Below, one piece after another: positions 46,637 to 56,309 of a DNA stretch of 64,000 nucleotides. The DNA lies in NCBI GenBank assembly GCA_016882485.1, contig VGPT01000001.1, positions 28,022 through 92,021 on the forward strand, read 5' to 3'. The stretch is from Cyanobacteria bacterium M_surface_10_m1_298 (GTDB taxonomy: Bacteria > Cyanobacteriota > Cyanobacteriia > PCC-6307 > Cyanobiaceae). The notes beneath the pieces were generated by a model. It was not told where the DNA came from, ran no database searches, and saw nothing but the letters and a program-made list of their open reading frames with translations. The first letter of the stretch is position 1. Every line of letters begins with the position of its first letter. Position numbers and translations under genes: made by a program.

Positions 46637-48171
46637 CTGGCGTTACGGCGTCGCAGCAACGAAAGCGGATTTCTCGAGCGAGCGGAAGCCTCAACGCCAG
46701 GGGCATCGTTACCTAGATCGTCGCCGGCTCTGCGGCTGGGATCTGCCTGTTGCCCCTGAGACAACTGCTCCACCACCTGGGCATCGGGGGTGGGCTCCTT
46801 GACGCCCTTCACTTCCTTGTACATCAGGTCGTACTCCAGGGCTGAGCGTGTCCAACTGAAATCGCTCTGCATCGCCCGACGTTGCAGCTCAACCCAGCTG
46901 TCGCGATGGCGATAGGCCTCCCAGGAGCGCACGATCGAGGTGTAAAAGTCGAGGGGCTCGTAGCGATCAAAACCAAAGCCAGTGCCACTGTGATGGCTGG
47001 GGTCGTGGGGCGGAACCGTATCCACCAGACCACCAACGCGCCGGACCACGGGGATCGAGCCATAGCGCATGGCCAGGAGCTGACTGATCCCGCACGGCTC
47101 AAAGCGACTCGGCATCAGGAAGGAATCGGTGCCCGCGTAGATCAAGCGTGAAAGGGCATCGTCATAGGTGAGGAATACGGCAAAGCGGCCGGGATGGCGG
47201 GCGGCCATCTGCCAAAGGCCGGCCTCGATGTGGCGATCACCGGTCCCGAGAACAACGATCTGGCTATCGGAGTAGGCGAGCACACGATCGGCAACCTGCA
47301 GTAAGAGATCGATGCCCTTCTGATCCACGAGTCGGCTGACCACACCCATCAGATAGGTATCGGGGTTAACCGCCAAACCCATGCGCTCTTGCAGCAACTG
47401 CTTGCAACGGGCGCGGCCACTGAGGTCAGCGGCTGAGAAGTTGGCGGGCAGGGTGTTGTCGGTGGTGGGGTTCCAATCGTCCTGATCGATGCCGTTGAGG
47501 ATTCCCCGTAGCTTTCCGCTGACGTAGTTCAGCAAGCCATCGAGCTTCTCGCCGTATTCAGGGGTGCGAATTTCCTGGGCGTAGGTGGGAGACACCGCAT
47601 TCACACGATCCGCATAGAGGATCGCCGCCGCCATGGTGTGATCCCCCTGCATGTACCAGGGGCACCAGGTCATGCGATCGAGTTTCCACCGCCAGGGGCC
47701 CTGGTATTTGAGGTTGTGGATGGTGAACACCGTGCTGATGTCCGGGTCCTGATGCATCCAGACCGGGATCATGCCGGTGTGCCAGTCATGGCAATGGAGG
47801 ATGTCGGGCTTCCAGTGGTTCCAGGCGAATTCCGAAACCGCACTGGCAAAAAAGGTGAAGCGCCAGTCTTCGTCTTCACCGCCGTAGATCCGCTCCGGAT
47901 CAAAGACCGGATGACCCACCAGATAAAGGGTCAGGCCATTGCTGGGATGACGGGTTTCGTAAACCGCGAAGTCGGTTCCCATGGTGTGCCCCCGCCAGAT
48001 CGGCTCTGAGGGGATCGAGAGCAGGCTCCAGAGACGGCCATAGCCCGGCATGATCAGCCGTACGTCATGGCCCAGGGGCGTGAGGGCCGGTGGCAGGGAG
48101 CCCACCACGTCTCCCATGCCGCCAACCTTGACCATCGGGGCACATTCGGCCGCAGCAAACAGCACCCGCAT
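46633..48171 (-). CDS. glgA: Glycogen synthase (ADP-glucose type)
   Basis: Extends alpha-1,4-glucan from ADP-glucose, the main carbon store of cyanobacteria. The 512-aa GT5 enzyme has the ADP-glucose-binding [16 protein letters not shown] near residue 15, [10 protein letters not shown] and [11 protein letters not shown] in the first Rossmann domain, and the C-terminal [20 protein letters not shown] with the Glu-containing [18 protein letters not shown] near residue 375. A C-terminal tail of about 50 residues is poorly conserved and Arg/Ser-rich. It overlaps the envelope-protein gene. Confidence 0.96.
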   Translation of the reverse strand: MRVLFAAAECAPMVKVGGMGDVVGSLPPALTPLGHDVRLIMPGYGRLWSLLSIPSEPIWRGHTMGTDFAVYETRHPSNGLTLYLVGHPVFDPERIYGGEDEDWRFTFFASAVSEFAWNHWKPDILHCHDWHTGMIPVWMHQDPDISTVFTIHNLKYQGPWRWKLDRMTWCPWYMQGDHTMAAAILYADRVNAVSPTYAQEIRTPEYGEKLDGLLNYVSGKLRGILNGIDQDDWNPTTDNTLPANFSAADLSGRARCKQLLQERMGLAVNPDTYLMGVVSRLVDQKGIDLLLQVADRVLAYSDSQIVVLGTGDRHIEAGLWQMAARHPGRFAVFLTYDDALSRLIYAGTDSFLMPSRFEPCGISQLLAMRYGSIPVVRRVGGLVDTVPPHDPSHHSGTGFGFDRYEPLDFYTSIVRSWEAYRHRDSWVELQRRAMQSDFSWTRSALEYDLMYKEVKGVKEPTPDAQVVEQLSQGQQADPSRRAGDDLGNDAPGVEASARSRNPLSLLRRRNAS

Positions 48172-48214
48172 GGTCTTGACCGGACTGAAGTGGGCGCAAC
48201 TCTACGGGCGGTCT

Positions 48215-48811
48215 TTAGGGCAGCACTGTCACCAGCGTTCCCACCTCCACCAGGTCAAAGACCTTCTGGACGTTCTCCTCAAACAGCCGCACGCAGCCAT
48301 GGGACACCGCCCGGCCCACGGTCCAGCGATGGGGGGTTCCGTGGAAGCCAGCCACGGTGCAGCCGTTGATGGTCAGATAGCGCTCCCCATCCCAGGCGTT
48401 CTGCTTGGGGGTGCAATCGCGATAGAAACCAATCCAGCGGGAACCGAGGGGGTTGGCGGGTCCAGGGCCCACATGGTTGCCATTGCCCGGATGCTGCCAC
48501 ACAGGCTGCGAGACCTTCTCCAGCACCTGATGGGTTCCGGCCGGCGTCTCCCAACCTTCAGTGCCCACCGCCGCCGGGAAGCGATGCTTCAGGTGGCCGC
48601 CATCGAACACCATCAGCTGCCGGGTCTGACGGTCGAGCACTAAATGCAACCCCTCCTGGGCGCGGAGGGTGCTGGGCACCCGCGCCAGGGCAACGGCGTC
48701 ACTGATCACCGGCGCCGGAGGTGGAACCGGATCGGGCTGGCGAGCTTGAGCACCCTGACTCAACAGACCCAGGGCAAAGAGAACAGAGAGGGAGGAGCGA
48801 AGGGCTGACAC
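48215..48811 (-). CDS. L,D-transpeptidase (YkuD), secreted
   Basis: Cross-links peptidoglycan or attaches proteins to it, using a Cys nucleophile. The 198-aa protein (GTG start) has a signal peptide (SALRSSLSVLFALGLLSQGAQA) and the YkuD catalytic motif GFHGTPHRWTVGRAVSHGCVRLFEENV near residue 155, with His and Cys in SHGCVR. The Trp/Gly-rich region between residues 95 and 130 (NHVGPGPANPLGSRWIGFY) forms the substrate loop of this family. It stands just upstream of glgA on the minus strand. Confidence 0.93.
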   Translation of the reverse strand: MSALRSSLSVLFALGLLSQGAQARQPDPVPPPAPVISDAVALARVPSTLRAQEGLHLVLDRQTRQLMVFDGGHLKHRFPAAVGTEGWETPAGTHQVLEKVSQPVWQHPGNGNHVGPGPANPLGSRWIGFYRDCTPKQNAWDGERYLTINGCTVAGFHGTPHRWTVGRAVSHGCVRLFEENVQKVFDLVEVGTLVTVLP

Positions 48812-48860
48812 TGTCCTAAAGGCGGTCTCACCTAGGACTAGCTACGAGATTGGAACTGTG

Positions 48861-49700
48861 CTACGGCAGCCAGGGTGCGTCAGAAAAATCTGGAGATCTT
48901 TTCTCCAGGAAGGCATTGCGCCCCTCTTGTCCTTCTTCCGTTCGGTAAAACAAATGGGTGGCCTGGCCTGCCAGCTCCTGGATTCCAGCCATGCCATCGG
49001 TTTCGGCATTGAAGGCGGCCTTGAGACAGCGGATCGCCGTGGGGCTGTGCTGCAGCACCTCCCGTGCCCAGCGCACACCCTCAACCTCAAGTGACTCCAG
49101 GGGGACCACCGCATTCACCAGCCCCATCTGCAGGGCCTCAGCGGCTCCGTATTGCCGGCAGAGAAACCAGATCTCTCTGGCTTTGCGCTGGCCCACCAGC
49201 CGAGCCAGGTAGCCAGCGCCGAAGCCCCCGTCGAAACTGCCGACCCGGGGTCCGGTCTGCCCAAAACGGGCATTCTCGGCGGCGAGGCTGAGGTCACAGA
49301 GCAGGTGGAGCACCTGGCCCCCACCAATGGCGTAGCCGGCGACCAGCGCAATCACCACCTTGGGAAGGCTGCGGATCAGGCGCTGCAGATCGAGCACATT
49401 GAGACGCGGCAAGCCGTCGTCACCGACATAGCCCCCATCACCGCGAACGCTTTGATCACCACCGGCGCAAAAGGCGTACACCCCATCAGCCGCCGGACCA
49501 GCACCGGTGAATAGCACCACCCCGATGCGCGGGTTATCGCGCACACGCGAAAAGGCATCGAACAGCTCCGTGACCGTTTTGGGCCGGAAGGCGTTGCGCT
49601 TCTCGGGCCGATTGATGCTGATGCGAGCGATGCCCTCCTCGCTCAGATCAAACAGGATGTCCTCATAGGACCCCTGGCGAATCCACTGCACAGCGGACAT
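48861..49700 (-). CDS. menB: 1,4-dihydroxy-2-naphthoyl-CoA synthase
   Basis: Ring-closing crotonase-family enzyme of phylloquinone synthesis, the cofactor of photosystem I. The 279-aa protein has [22 protein letters not shown] near residue 30, the oxyanion-hole region [30 protein letters not shown] near 80-105, and [40 protein letters not shown] near 125-160. The GDQS variant and SFDGG loop are MenB markers. It lies 11 bases after menD. Confidence 0.96.
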   Translation of the reverse strand: MSAVQWIRQGSYEDILFDLSEEGIARISINRPEKRNAFRPKTVTELFDAFSRVRDNPRIGVVLFTGAGPAADGVYAFCAGGDQSVRGDGGYVGDDGLPRLNVLDLQRLIRSLPKVVIALVAGYAIGGGQVLHLLCDLSLAAENARFGQTGPRVGSFDGGFGAGYLARLVGQRKAREIWFLCRQYGAAEALQMGLVNAVVPLESLEVEGVRWAREVLQHSPTAIRCLKAAFNAETDGMAGIQELAGQATHLFYRTEEGQEGRNAFLEKRSPDFSDAPWLP

Positions 49701-49711
49701 CGGAGAGCTGG

Positions 49712-51481
49712 TCAGGTCTCGACCATTGTGCGGCGCAGCCGATGCCGCAGCTCCGCATCGGACTGACGATCCGTGCGGGCCACCACCAGGGCGAGGGGGT
49801 GTTCAAAAGCCCAGTGCAGAAGCACATCCAGCTGCTTCAAATCCTGCAGATCGCGCCAGGGGATGCCATAGCCCTGGGCCCAGGACCCAAGGTCGATGCA
49901 CTGAGGCATGGCGAAGAGACGCTCAAAATCCAGGGCTGGACGGATGGGCAACTGCTCAAAGATGCCCCCTCCACGGTTATCGATCACCACCACCGTGAGC
50001 CGCTTGCCCCTGGCCCTCAACTGCTCGCGCCAGAGCCAACCGTTGGCGTCATGGAGCAGGGCCAGATCACCACTGATCAACACCAACTGATCGGAGGCGG
50101 CCGCCAACCCGGCCGCCACTGACAGCGTGCCGTCGATACCGGAGGCCCCACGAAACGAATACACGGGCCGATGGGGGGCCTCCGCTGCGGAAAAACTCTC
50201 CCAGTCGCGCACTGGACTGCTGTTGGCCAGCAGCACTGGCAACCCCGGCGGCAGTTGCAGGCTGAGGCGATGGGCCAATGCAGGCTCACTCAAGGCAGAG
50301 GCAGAACCAAAGACCTCCGACAACCGCTGTTGAAGGGCTTCTTCGCGCTCCAACCAACTCTCACTCCAGCTCAGGTTGGACGCCGAAGGGGGCTGATCCC
50401 AGGTGGCCAAGGGCCAGCGGGCCAACCAAGGCTCAAGGCCAGCGCCCTCCTGGCCGCTGCCGCAGCCCAGGGCATCGAAGTTCCGAGGATCCCGCTCCTG
50501 GATCAGCAGTTGGCTCGCTCCGCTGCTGCAGATCCAGTTCTGCAGGCGCCGACTGGCCGGCACAGGACCCAAACGCAGCAGTTGCGGAGCTGCGGGGAGC
50601 CCATGACCCTCTGCAAGCAGCAAGTCATAGCCACGCACCAGCCGTAGACCAGGCCAGCCGCGAAGCCCGGAGAGGGCATCAGCGAACACAGGCCAGCCAC
50701 TGCGCTGCTGCCAGCGGAGGACCGCCTCGGCAAAGGCCGGAAAGGCGGCCGCCCTGCCTCGCCACGGACCGACCACCACCACGCCGGGTTGGTCAGGATC
50801 AAGCAGCTCCGCCGCACGAGCGGCAGGGGCCTGCTGCTGAGACCTCTCAACTGCGCCTACGGGACGGGGAAGGGGCAGCAGCTCCCTCTGCAGCGCTTCG
50901 ATCAGTGAGGCCGAGGCATGCAGAGGCTCCTCAAAGGGAACGTTGAGATGCACTGGGCCCATGGGGGCGGCTTGGCAGTGTTCCCAGGCCGATTGCGCCA
51001 AGGCCGTGATCGCCTGGCTGTCCATCGTGGCCAACCCCCGGGGATCAGCCGCGAGCAGCGCGCGAGCCGCCGCGCTGAGAAAGGCTTCCTGATTCACGGT
51101 CTGGTTGGCGCCGCAACCCTTGAGGCGCTGGGGCCGATCCGCGGTCAGCAGCAAGAGAGGCACCGCGCCGTAGTCGGCTTCCACCGCCGCCGGCAGCAGA
51201 TTGGCCACCGCCGTTCCGGATGTGGTGACCACCGCGGCCGGCACCCCATCGTGACGACTGAGGCCAAGGGCCAGAAAAGCGGCCGAGCGCTCATCAATGC
51301 CGGTCCAGAGCTCAAGACCCTGCTCGGAGAGGAGACCGGCAGCCAAGGCCAGGGGGGCCGATCGGCTACCGGGGCAAAGCACCAAACGACGCAGCCCAAG
51401 CGCCTGCAATGCCTGCAACAGGGTCAGAGCAGCCCGAAGGTTGGCCTCAGTGGAGCAGAACGCGGCAGGTGGAAGAGGCAC
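49712..51481 (-). CDS. menD: SEPHCHC synthase MenD
   Basis: Thiamine-diphosphate enzyme that joins 2-oxoglutarate to isochorismate in phylloquinone synthesis. The 589-aa protein (GTG start) shows [15 protein letters not shown] near residue 37, [42 protein letters not shown] near 60-100 (the ThDP Glu in DERS), and the C-terminal ThDP/metal motif [15 protein letters not shown] near 475. It heads a menD-menB pair, followed by other minus-strand genes; it is divergent from lepB with about 50 bases between. Confidence 0.95.
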   Translation of the reverse strand: MPLPPAAFCSTEANLRAALTLLQALQALGLRRLVLCPGSRSAPLALAAGLLSEQGLELWTGIDERSAAFLALGLSRHDGVPAAVVTTSGTAVANLLPAAVEADYGAVPLLLLTADRPQRLKGCGANQTVNQEAFLSAAARALLAADPRGLATMDSQAITALAQSAWEHCQAAPMGPVHLNVPFEEPLHASASLIEALQRELLPLPRPVGAVERSQQQAPAARAAELLDPDQPGVVVVGPWRGRAAAFPAFAEAVLRWQQRSGWPVFADALSGLRGWPGLRLVRGYDLLLAEGHGLPAAPQLLRLGPVPASRRLQNWICSSGASQLLIQERDPRNFDALGCGSGQEGAGLEPWLARWPLATWDQPPSASNLSWSESWLEREEALQQRLSEVFGSASALSEPALAHRLSLQLPPGLPVLLANSSPVRDWESFSAAEAPHRPVYSFRGASGIDGTLSVAAGLAAASDQLVLISGDLALLHDANGWLWREQLRARGKRLTVVVIDNRGGGIFEQLPIRPALDFERLFAMPQCIDLGSWAQGYGIPWRDLQDLKQLDVLLHWAFEHPLALVVARTDRQSDAELRHRLRRTMVET

Positions 51482-51533
51482 CGGGCTGGGCCGTTGTTCA
51501 GGATGTGGCGATCATGCCCACTGGTTCGCAGCC

Positions 51534-52124
51534 ATGGACACAGGATCACAAAACAAGTCGTCGCTACTGAGCGGCTGGCGATCCCTGCTCGCTTGGCTGG
51601 TGGTGGCTCTGGTGCTGCGCTGGGGCGTGATCGAACCGCGCTGGATTCCGTCCGGCTCGATGCTTCCCACCCTGCAACTGCAAGACCGGATCCTGGTGGA
51701 GAAGATCCGGCCCCGGCTGCATCGCCCTCTACCGAATGGGACGGTGGTGGTGTTCCACGCGCCCGAGGCCCTGGTGCAGGCGGGATATGACCCCAAAGCC
51801 GCCCTGATCAAACGGGTGGTGGCGCAGGAGGGTGAGGTGATCGAACTCCGGGACGGAGCGCTTTGGCGTAACGGTGTTCGCGTGCCAGAACCCTGGCGCC
51901 AGGAAGCGGTGGACTACAGCTTTGGGCCCATCACCGTGCCGAAGGGAACGCTGATGGTGCTGGGGGACAACCGCAACGCCAGCCTGGATTCCCATGTCTG
52001 GGGACCGCTTCCCCAGGAGGACGTGATCGGCACTGCGGTGTTGCGCTACTGGCCGCTGAACCGTCTCGGCGCCATTCGGTTCCCCGCCCCTTCAGATCTC
52101 GAAGCGAACAGTGAGCTGGGGTAG
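51534..52124 (+). CDS. lepB: Signal peptidase I
   Basis: Membrane serine protease that removes Sec and Tat signal peptides. The 196-aa protein has an N-terminal anchor (SLLAWLVVALVLRWGVIEPRW), the Ser nucleophile in IPSGSMLPTLQLQD near residue 40, the general-base Lys in ALIKRVVAQEG near 90, and the conserved LGDNRNASLDSHVWGPLP box near 150. ATG 51534 is chosen: the longer ORF in the track is antisense to menD. Divergent from menD. Confidence 0.94.
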   Translation: MDTGSQNKSSLLSGWRSLLAWLVVALVLRWGVIEPRWIPSGSMLPTLQLQDRILVEKIRPRLHRPLPNGTVVVFHAPEALVQAGYDPKAALIKRVVAQEGEVIELRDGALWRNGVRVPEPWRQEAVDYSFGPITVPKGTLMVLGDNRNASLDSHVWGPLPQEDVIGTAVLRYWPLNRLGAIRFPAPSDLEANSELG

Positions 52125-52127
52125 GGT
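52122..52127 (+). promoter_or_regulatory. Promoter -10 element TAGGGT upstream of the DUF760 gene
   Basis: TAGGGT overlaps the lepB stop (TAG) and ends 27 bases before the DUF760 ATG. Same hexamer as at other promoters in the window, here preceded by GGGG rather than TGCC. Confidence 0.4.
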
Positions 52128-52153
52128 GCAGGCGTGACGCGGAGCACACCGGA

Positions 52154-52501
52154 ATGTTCAACCCGGAGTTCCTGACTAGCGATAGCGAGCCGATCAGCAG
52201 CAACTCTCTGATCCAATACCTGCAGGAACAATCACCGGATGTGTTGCAGCGGGTTGCCCGCTCAGCCAGCGGCGACATTCAGGACATCATTCGCCACAAC
52301 GTTCAGGGGCTCCTGGGAATGCTCCCCGGTGAGCAGTTCGACGTGAAAATCACGGCGAGCCGTGATCACCTGGCCGGTCTTCTCGCCTCAGCGATGATGA
52401 CTGGATACTTCCTGCGCCAGATGGAGCAGCGCATGGAGCTGGAAGCCACGCTGTTTGAAGAGGGAGCCGCTGACGCCGATCCTGGCGAGCTACGGCTCTA
52501 G
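52154..52501 (+). CDS. DUF760 domain protein
   Basis: A 115-aa protein of the DUF760 family, found in cyanobacteria and chloroplasts. Recognisable segments are NSLIQYLQEQSPDVLQRVARSASGDIQDIIRHNVQGLLGMLP and DVKITASRDHLAGLLASAMMTGYFLRQMEQRMEL. It is helical, soluble and of unknown biochemical function; plant members have been linked to plastid protein turnover. A short acidic tail ends the protein. Convergent with the DUF4336 gene. Confidence 0.85.
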   Translation: MFNPEFLTSDSEPISSNSLIQYLQEQSPDVLQRVARSASGDIQDIIRHNVQGLLGMLPGEQFDVKITASRDHLAGLLASAMMTGYFLRQMEQRMELEATLFEEGAADADPGELRL

Positions 52502-52505
52502 CCCT

Positions 52506-53684
52506 CTAGTCGAGCGCGTCGCTCGGAACTACCCCTGAGCGCACCAACAACTGATCAAGATTGGCGAGATAGCCCCAGTTGCCCTGGTCCGGTGCCCAGG
52601 GGCGTTGTTCAAATGCGCTGGCCAAGCGCGAGAGCTGGGCGGCGGAATAGGGGATCGGTGCCTCATAGTGCGCCGGGACAATCCAACGCACCCCCTCCCA
52701 GCGGGAGAGCTCCTGCAACCAACGCACCACCACAGGCCTCGCCCTGGGGAAGACCAGGCGCTCAAGCACAGGGGCAACGAGGAGGCGGTCCACCGCCTGG
52801 GCCTGCAGCTGGGCAAAAGCATCCGTGGAACTCGAGCGCCACTGGAAGGGGTAGAGGCCGAAATAAGTGCGCGGGCTGCGGCACCCGGGGCGAAAGGCCC
52901 GAGAAAACAGGGCCGGAAGCGCCGGCACCTCGAGGGCCTCGGGCCTGAGGAAAGAGGCAAACAGAGCCAACCTCTCCCACCCCTTCTGACGACGATCAGG
53001 GCTATCGAGCAGGGGCTCATCGCCACGATCGCGGGCATGGAACAGCAACGGTGTGGGATCGAGGTTGAACAGGTCCGGGGGCTTCTGGTCGATCGCCACC
53101 AATGCATCGGTCAGCAGCAGGGCACCGCTGGCCAGATGCAGACAAGCAAACTCCTGAAAACGGCCAAGGCCCAGATCCAGCGGTCCAAGCGAGGCCCAGC
53201 GAAGATCATCAGCATGGGGGAAACCGTTGTCCCCCAAAACCTTCGTGCGCGTCATGGGGAATCCGAGCCAGGCCAGCGGCAACTGCAGTGGAAAACTCCA
53301 CTGACCGGGGGTCACCCATACCTGGGCGCCTGGGAAGGCCCGGGCCAGGGGAGGCACGGCCAACTTGTGCTCGAGCCCCGAGGCTGTCGGCAGCACAATT
53401 GTCTGCACCGGGCCGTAGCGCGCCTCCAGATCGCGAAGGGCGGCGCGAACTTCTCCAGTGGGCGCCACTGCGGCGTAGAGCATCAGGCCGCCCCGCACCC
53501 GGGCGACGGTCATCCGAATGGGAACAGCCACATAAAAAACGCCCTGGAGCTGCTCCACACTCCAGAGCTGATCTGGAATCAGCTCGCGCACCAGGGTGCG
53601 CTTACGGCCGTAGGGATAGAGCGGCAACAGCGGCCACCAGGGCCAACGCTGATCGGCGGAAGGGATCGCGCGCTTGGCCTCCAC
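52506..53684 (-). CDS. DUF4336 family protein (metallo-beta-lactamase-like fold)
   Basis: A 392-aa protein of the DUF4336 family, common in cyanobacteria and algae. N-terminal PWWPLLPLYPYGRKRTLVRELIPDQLWSVEQLQGVFYV leads into a region with metallo-beta-lactamase-like topology (TIVLPTASGLEHKLAVPPLARAFPGAQVWVTPGQWSFPL, LLLTDALVAI), but the canonical HxHxDH metal motif is not seen. The activity therefore may be lost or altered. The start is GTG (EAKRAIPS). Downstream of the ZIP transporter gene on the same strand with a gap of 14 bases. Confidence 0.82.
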   Translation of the reverse strand: MEAKRAIPSADQRWPWWPLLPLYPYGRKRTLVRELIPDQLWSVEQLQGVFYVAVPIRMTVARVRGGLMLYAAVAPTGEVRAALRDLEARYGPVQTIVLPTASGLEHKLAVPPLARAFPGAQVWVTPGQWSFPLQLPLAWLGFPMTRTKVLGDNGFPHADDLRWASLGPLDLGLGRFQEFACLHLASGALLLTDALVAIDQKPPDLFNLDPTPLLFHARDRGDEPLLDSPDRRQKGWERLALFASFLRPEALEVPALPALFSRAFRPGCRSPRTYFGLYPFQWRSSSTDAFAQLQAQAVDRLLVAPVLERLVFPRARPVVVRWLQELSRWEGVRWIVPAHYEAPIPYSAAQLSRLASAFEQRPWAPDQGNWGYLANLDQLLVRSGVVPSDALD

Positions 53685-53698
53685 GGCGGACTCCTGCC

Positions 53699-54496
53699 TC
53701 AGCTGAGCAGCACCAGGCTGATGCTCATCACCACCATGCCGGCTGTGATGCCAGCCATCATCAGGTGGTGATGGGCTCCGGTGCGCTGGGCAGCAGGCAA
53801 CAGCTCATCGAAGCAGATGTAGACCATGATTCCGGCGACGCTCGCAAACACCAGGCCAAGCACCAGATTGTTGAGCACTGAGCGCAGAAACACGTAGCCC
53901 ACCAGCGCACCGATCGGCTCGGCGAGACCGGAGGCGAAGGAAATCCAAAACGCTTTGCTGCGGCTGCCGGTGGCGTAGTACACGGGAGCAGCGACCGCCA
54001 GGCCCTCAGGGATGTTGTGGATCGCGATGGCAATGGCGATGCCGATTCCCAGCCGAGGCTCAGAAAGGGCGGCCACAAAGGTGGCCAGACCCTCCGGGAA
54101 GTTATGAATGCCAATGGCCAGGGCCGAGAACAAACCCGTGCGCATCAGCGCTGACGAATCCGCTCCCTCACGCAGGGGGAGCAGCGCCAGCTCATGGGAG
54201 GGCAGCATTCGGTCCATCAGTGCCAGCACCAACATCCCGGCAAAGAAGGCCAACACAGTGACCAGATAGGCCTGAACAGCGCCTAGCTCGGGAGTGAGGG
54301 CCTGCCTTGCTTTTGGGAAGATCTCCACGAAGGAGACAAAAATCATCACCCCGGCGGAAAAGCTGAGGGCCAGGGTGAGCAAGGAAGGGCTGAAGCGCCG
54401 CGTCAGGACGCCGAGCCAGCTGCCGATCCCCGTGGAGAGTCCGGCCCCCAAGGTAAGCAGAAAAGCAGGCAGCACCTGATGATCCAGCTCTGCCAA
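53699..54496 (-). CDS. ZIP-family metal transporter (ZupT-like)
   Basis: Imports divalent metals such as zinc or iron. The 265-aa protein has eight predicted helices, with the metal site in helix 4 (IHNFPEGLATFVAAL) and helix 5 (IHNIPEGLAVAAPVYY), the HN-PEG signatures of ZIP/ZupT proteins, followed by SFASGLAEPIGALVGY. The start is TTG (AELDHQVLP). It lies upstream of the DUF4336 gene and divergent from the short SepF-like gene. Confidence 0.92.
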   Translation of the reverse strand: MAELDHQVLPAFLLTLGAGLSTGIGSWLGVLTRRFSPSLLTLALSFSAGVMIFVSFVEIFPKARQALTPELGAVQAYLVTVLAFFAGMLVLALMDRMLPSHELALLPLREGADSSALMRTGLFSALAIGIHNFPEGLATFVAALSEPRLGIGIAIAIAIHNIPEGLAVAAPVYYATGSRSKAFWISFASGLAEPIGALVGYVFLRSVLNNLVLGLVFASVAGIMVYICFDELLPAAQRTGAHHHLMMAGITAGMVVMSISLVLLS

Positions 54497-54610
54497 ACCT
54501 CAGCTCCACCACTCAAACCAGCTCCGATAATCGCAGGCCGGGGGCTGCCAGCCCACTGGACAACACGAACTCCATGAGTCAGAACTCCAGCAGGAGGAGT
54601 GGCTCAACGC

Positions 54611-54877
54611 ATGCAGACGCCGTTTGGGATCTGGCTCCCTCAAGTCACGGTGTTGCGCTGCGAGCACTTCGAGAAGGCGGTGGATGCTGTGGATGCGATC
54701 CGGCAGCGCCAATGCGTGGTGCTGCAGCTGGATCACCTTGAAGCCGCTGAAGCGCAACGGGTGCTCGACTTCGTGGCGGGAGCAACCCACGCGCTGGATG
54801 GGCAGATGGAGCGAGTGGGGGATGACACCTATTTGTTTGCCCCCTCAGGGGTCGAGGTCAGCCGGCTGCTCTCTTGA
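54611..54877 (+). CDS. Short SepF-like domain protein
   Basis: An 88-aa protein that matches only the C-terminal FtsZ-binding domain of SepF: RQRQCVVLQLDHLEAAEAQRVLDFVAGATHALDGQMERVGDDTYLFAPSGVEV. Full SepF proteins (about 150-200 aa) have an N-terminal membrane-targeting helix and a linker; both are missing. A strong AGGAGG (54592-54597) lies 13 bases before ATG 54611; the GTG at 54599 is too close to it. It could be a paralogue modulating cell division or a diverged single-domain protein. Confidence 0.72.
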   Translation: MQTPFGIWLPQVTVLRCEHFEKAVDAVDAIRQRQCVVLQLDHLEAAEAQRVLDFVAGATHALDGQMERVGDDTYLFAPSGVEVSRLLS

Positions 54878-54882
54878 AGCGT

Positions 54883-54996
54883 TCAACGCTTGAGGGGGGC
54901 CAGATCACTTGGCCGACTGAGAACCACCAGCACAGCAACGGTGAGCACCGTGGCAATCAGGAAGAGGGCACCGATCGCCGCGCTGTAGTCCGTCAT
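54883..54996 (-). CDS. 37-aa single-helix membrane peptide
   Basis: A 38-codon frame too short for the ORF track, five bases from the SepF-like stop and downstream of psbA. It encodes MTDYSAAIGALFLIATVLTV and then a further hydrophobic stretch and a basic, polar C-terminus (SRPSDLAPLKR): an N-out/C-in type single membrane helix of the size of photosystem II or cytochrome b6f small subunits. A GGTGGGTG sequence precedes the ATG by one or two bases. I cannot match it with confidence to PsbX, PsbM, PetM or another named subunit. Confidence 0.5.
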   Translation of the reverse strand: MTDYSAAIGALFLIATVLTVAVLVVLSRPSDLAPLKR

Positions 54997-55054
54997 TCAC
55001 CCACCAACAAGATGAGATCAGCTTAACGGTTGTTTACATCGCTCTATGGACACC

Positions 55055-55080
55055 AAAAAGCCCCCGCGATCACGGGGGCT
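55055..55080 (-). terminator. Rho-independent terminator of psbA
   Basis: On the minus strand AGCCCCCG and CGGGGGCT form an 8-bp GC-rich stem with a 6-base loop followed by a run of five T residues. It lies about 35 bases downstream of the psbA stop. Confidence 0.9.
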
Positions 55081-55114
55081 TGGGGAGGCCTGCTGACAGG
55101 CTCAGGCTGTTGGA

Positions 55115-56191
55115 TCAGCCAATCGAAGGGGCCGTGAGGGCCACGGGAATCGACTGGGTTGCCGCCAGGTCGAGGGGGAAGTTGTGAGCATTGCGCTCGT
55201 GCATCACTTCCATACCCAGGTTGGCGCGGTTCAGCACGTCGGCCCAGGTGTTCAGCACACGACCCTGGGAATCCAGGATCGACTGGTTGAAGTTGAAGCC
55301 GTTCAGGTTGAACGCCATGGTGCTCACGCCCATGGAGGTGAACCAGATGCCGACCACGGGCCAGGCACCGAGGAAGAAGTGCAGGCTGCGGCTGTTGTTG
55401 AAGCTGGCGTATTGGAAGATCAGGCGACCGAAGTAACCGTGGGCAGCCACGATGTTGTAGGTCTCTTCCTCCTGGCCGAACTTGTAGCCGTAGTTCTGGC
55501 TTTCGGTTTCGGTGGTTTCGCGCACCAGGGAGCTGGTCACCAGCGAACCGTGCATGGCGGAGAACAGCGAACCACCGAAGACGCCAGCCACACCCAGCAT
55601 GTGGAAGGGGTGCATCAGGATGTTGTGCTCAGCCTGGAACACCAACATGAAGTTGAAGGTGCCGCTGATCCCCAGGGGCATGCCGTCAGAAAAGGAGCCC
55701 TGACCGAAGGGGTAGATCAGGAAGACCGCGAAGGCTGCCGACAACGGAGCGCTGTAAGCAACGCAGATCCAGGGGCGCATGCCCAGGCGGTAGGAGAGCT
55801 CCCACTGCCGCCCCATGTAGCAGGAAATGCCCAGCAGGAAGTGGAACACCACCAACTGATAGGGGCCTCCGTTGTAGAGCCACTCATCGAGGCTGGCGGC
55901 TTCCCAGATGGGGTAGAAGTGCAGACCGATGGCGTTGCTGCTGGGGATCACAGCGCCGGAAATGATGTTGTTGCCGTAGATGAATGAACCGGCAACAGGC
56001 TCACGGATGCCGTCGATGTCGACGGGGGGAGCCGCAATGAAGGCAACGATGAAGCAGATGGTGGCCGCCAGCAGGCAGGGAATCATCAGCACACCGAACC
56101 AACCCACATAAATGCGGTTATCGGTGCTGGTGACCCACTCACAGAATTGTGACCAGGAGCTGGAGCGGCCGCTGCGAAGAGCAGTGGTCAT
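55115..56191 (-). CDS. psbA: Photosystem II D1 protein, Gln130 form
   Basis: Reaction-centre core subunit that binds P680, pheophytin, QB and the Mn4CaO5 cluster. The 358-aa protein is complete. TyrZ is in [14 protein letters not shown]; Asp170 and Glu189/His190 context ([15 protein letters not shown]) and the C-terminal processing site after DLA|ATQSIP are present. In conventional numbering (one residue longer at the N-terminus) position 130 is Gln (YMGRQWEL), the mark of the low-light D1:1 isoform rather than D1:2 (Glu). Only one psbA lies in the window. It has its own terminator and an unusual upstream array. Confidence 0.98.
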   Translation of the reverse strand: MTTALRSGRSSSWSQFCEWVTSTDNRIYVGWFGVLMIPCLLAATICFIVAFIAAPPVDIDGIREPVAGSFIYGNNIISGAVIPSSNAIGLHFYPIWEAASLDEWLYNGGPYQLVVFHFLLGISCYMGRQWELSYRLGMRPWICVAYSAPLSAAFAVFLIYPFGQGSFSDGMPLGISGTFNFMLVFQAEHNILMHPFHMLGVAGVFGGSLFSAMHGSLVTSSLVRETTETESQNYGYKFGQEEETYNIVAAHGYFGRLIFQYASFNNSRSLHFFLGAWPVVGIWFTSMGVSTMAFNLNGFNFNQSILDSQGRVLNTWADVLNRANLGMEVMHERNAHNFPLDLAATQSIPVALTAPSIG

Positions 56192-56226
56192 GAAGACAGG
56201 CTCGCTTGAACCGAATCAGTACAGAT

Positions 56227-56239
56227 GCCACGTCGTGGC
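56227..56239. promoter_or_regulatory. 13-bp near-perfect palindrome in the psbA promoter or 5' UTR
   Basis: GCCACGTCGTGGC is symmetric around its central base. It lies 36-48 bases before the psbA ATG. With a TAGTCT -10 (56246-56251, minus strand) transcription would begin at its edge and the RNA would start with a GCCAC/GTGGC hairpin; with a TTGTCG/TACTGAT promoter it would sit in the spacer as an operator. Confidence 0.45.
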
Positions 56240-56309
56240 CCGACAAGACTATGGATCCTGTGAAAACTTTCTTGGGAGCAAAAATTAAATTCGCATTGCG
56301 ATCACTTTG

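Noticed and set aside
55023-55040. HLR1-like half site TTTACATC near the psbA terminator
   Set aside because: Only one half matches the RpaB HLR1 direct repeat; the second half (TTAACGGT) is too divergent.
55184-55987. 267-aa plus-strand ORF across psbA
   Set aside because: Antisense shadow of psbA. Antisense RNAs of psbA are known in cyanobacteria, but I see no promoter supporting one here.
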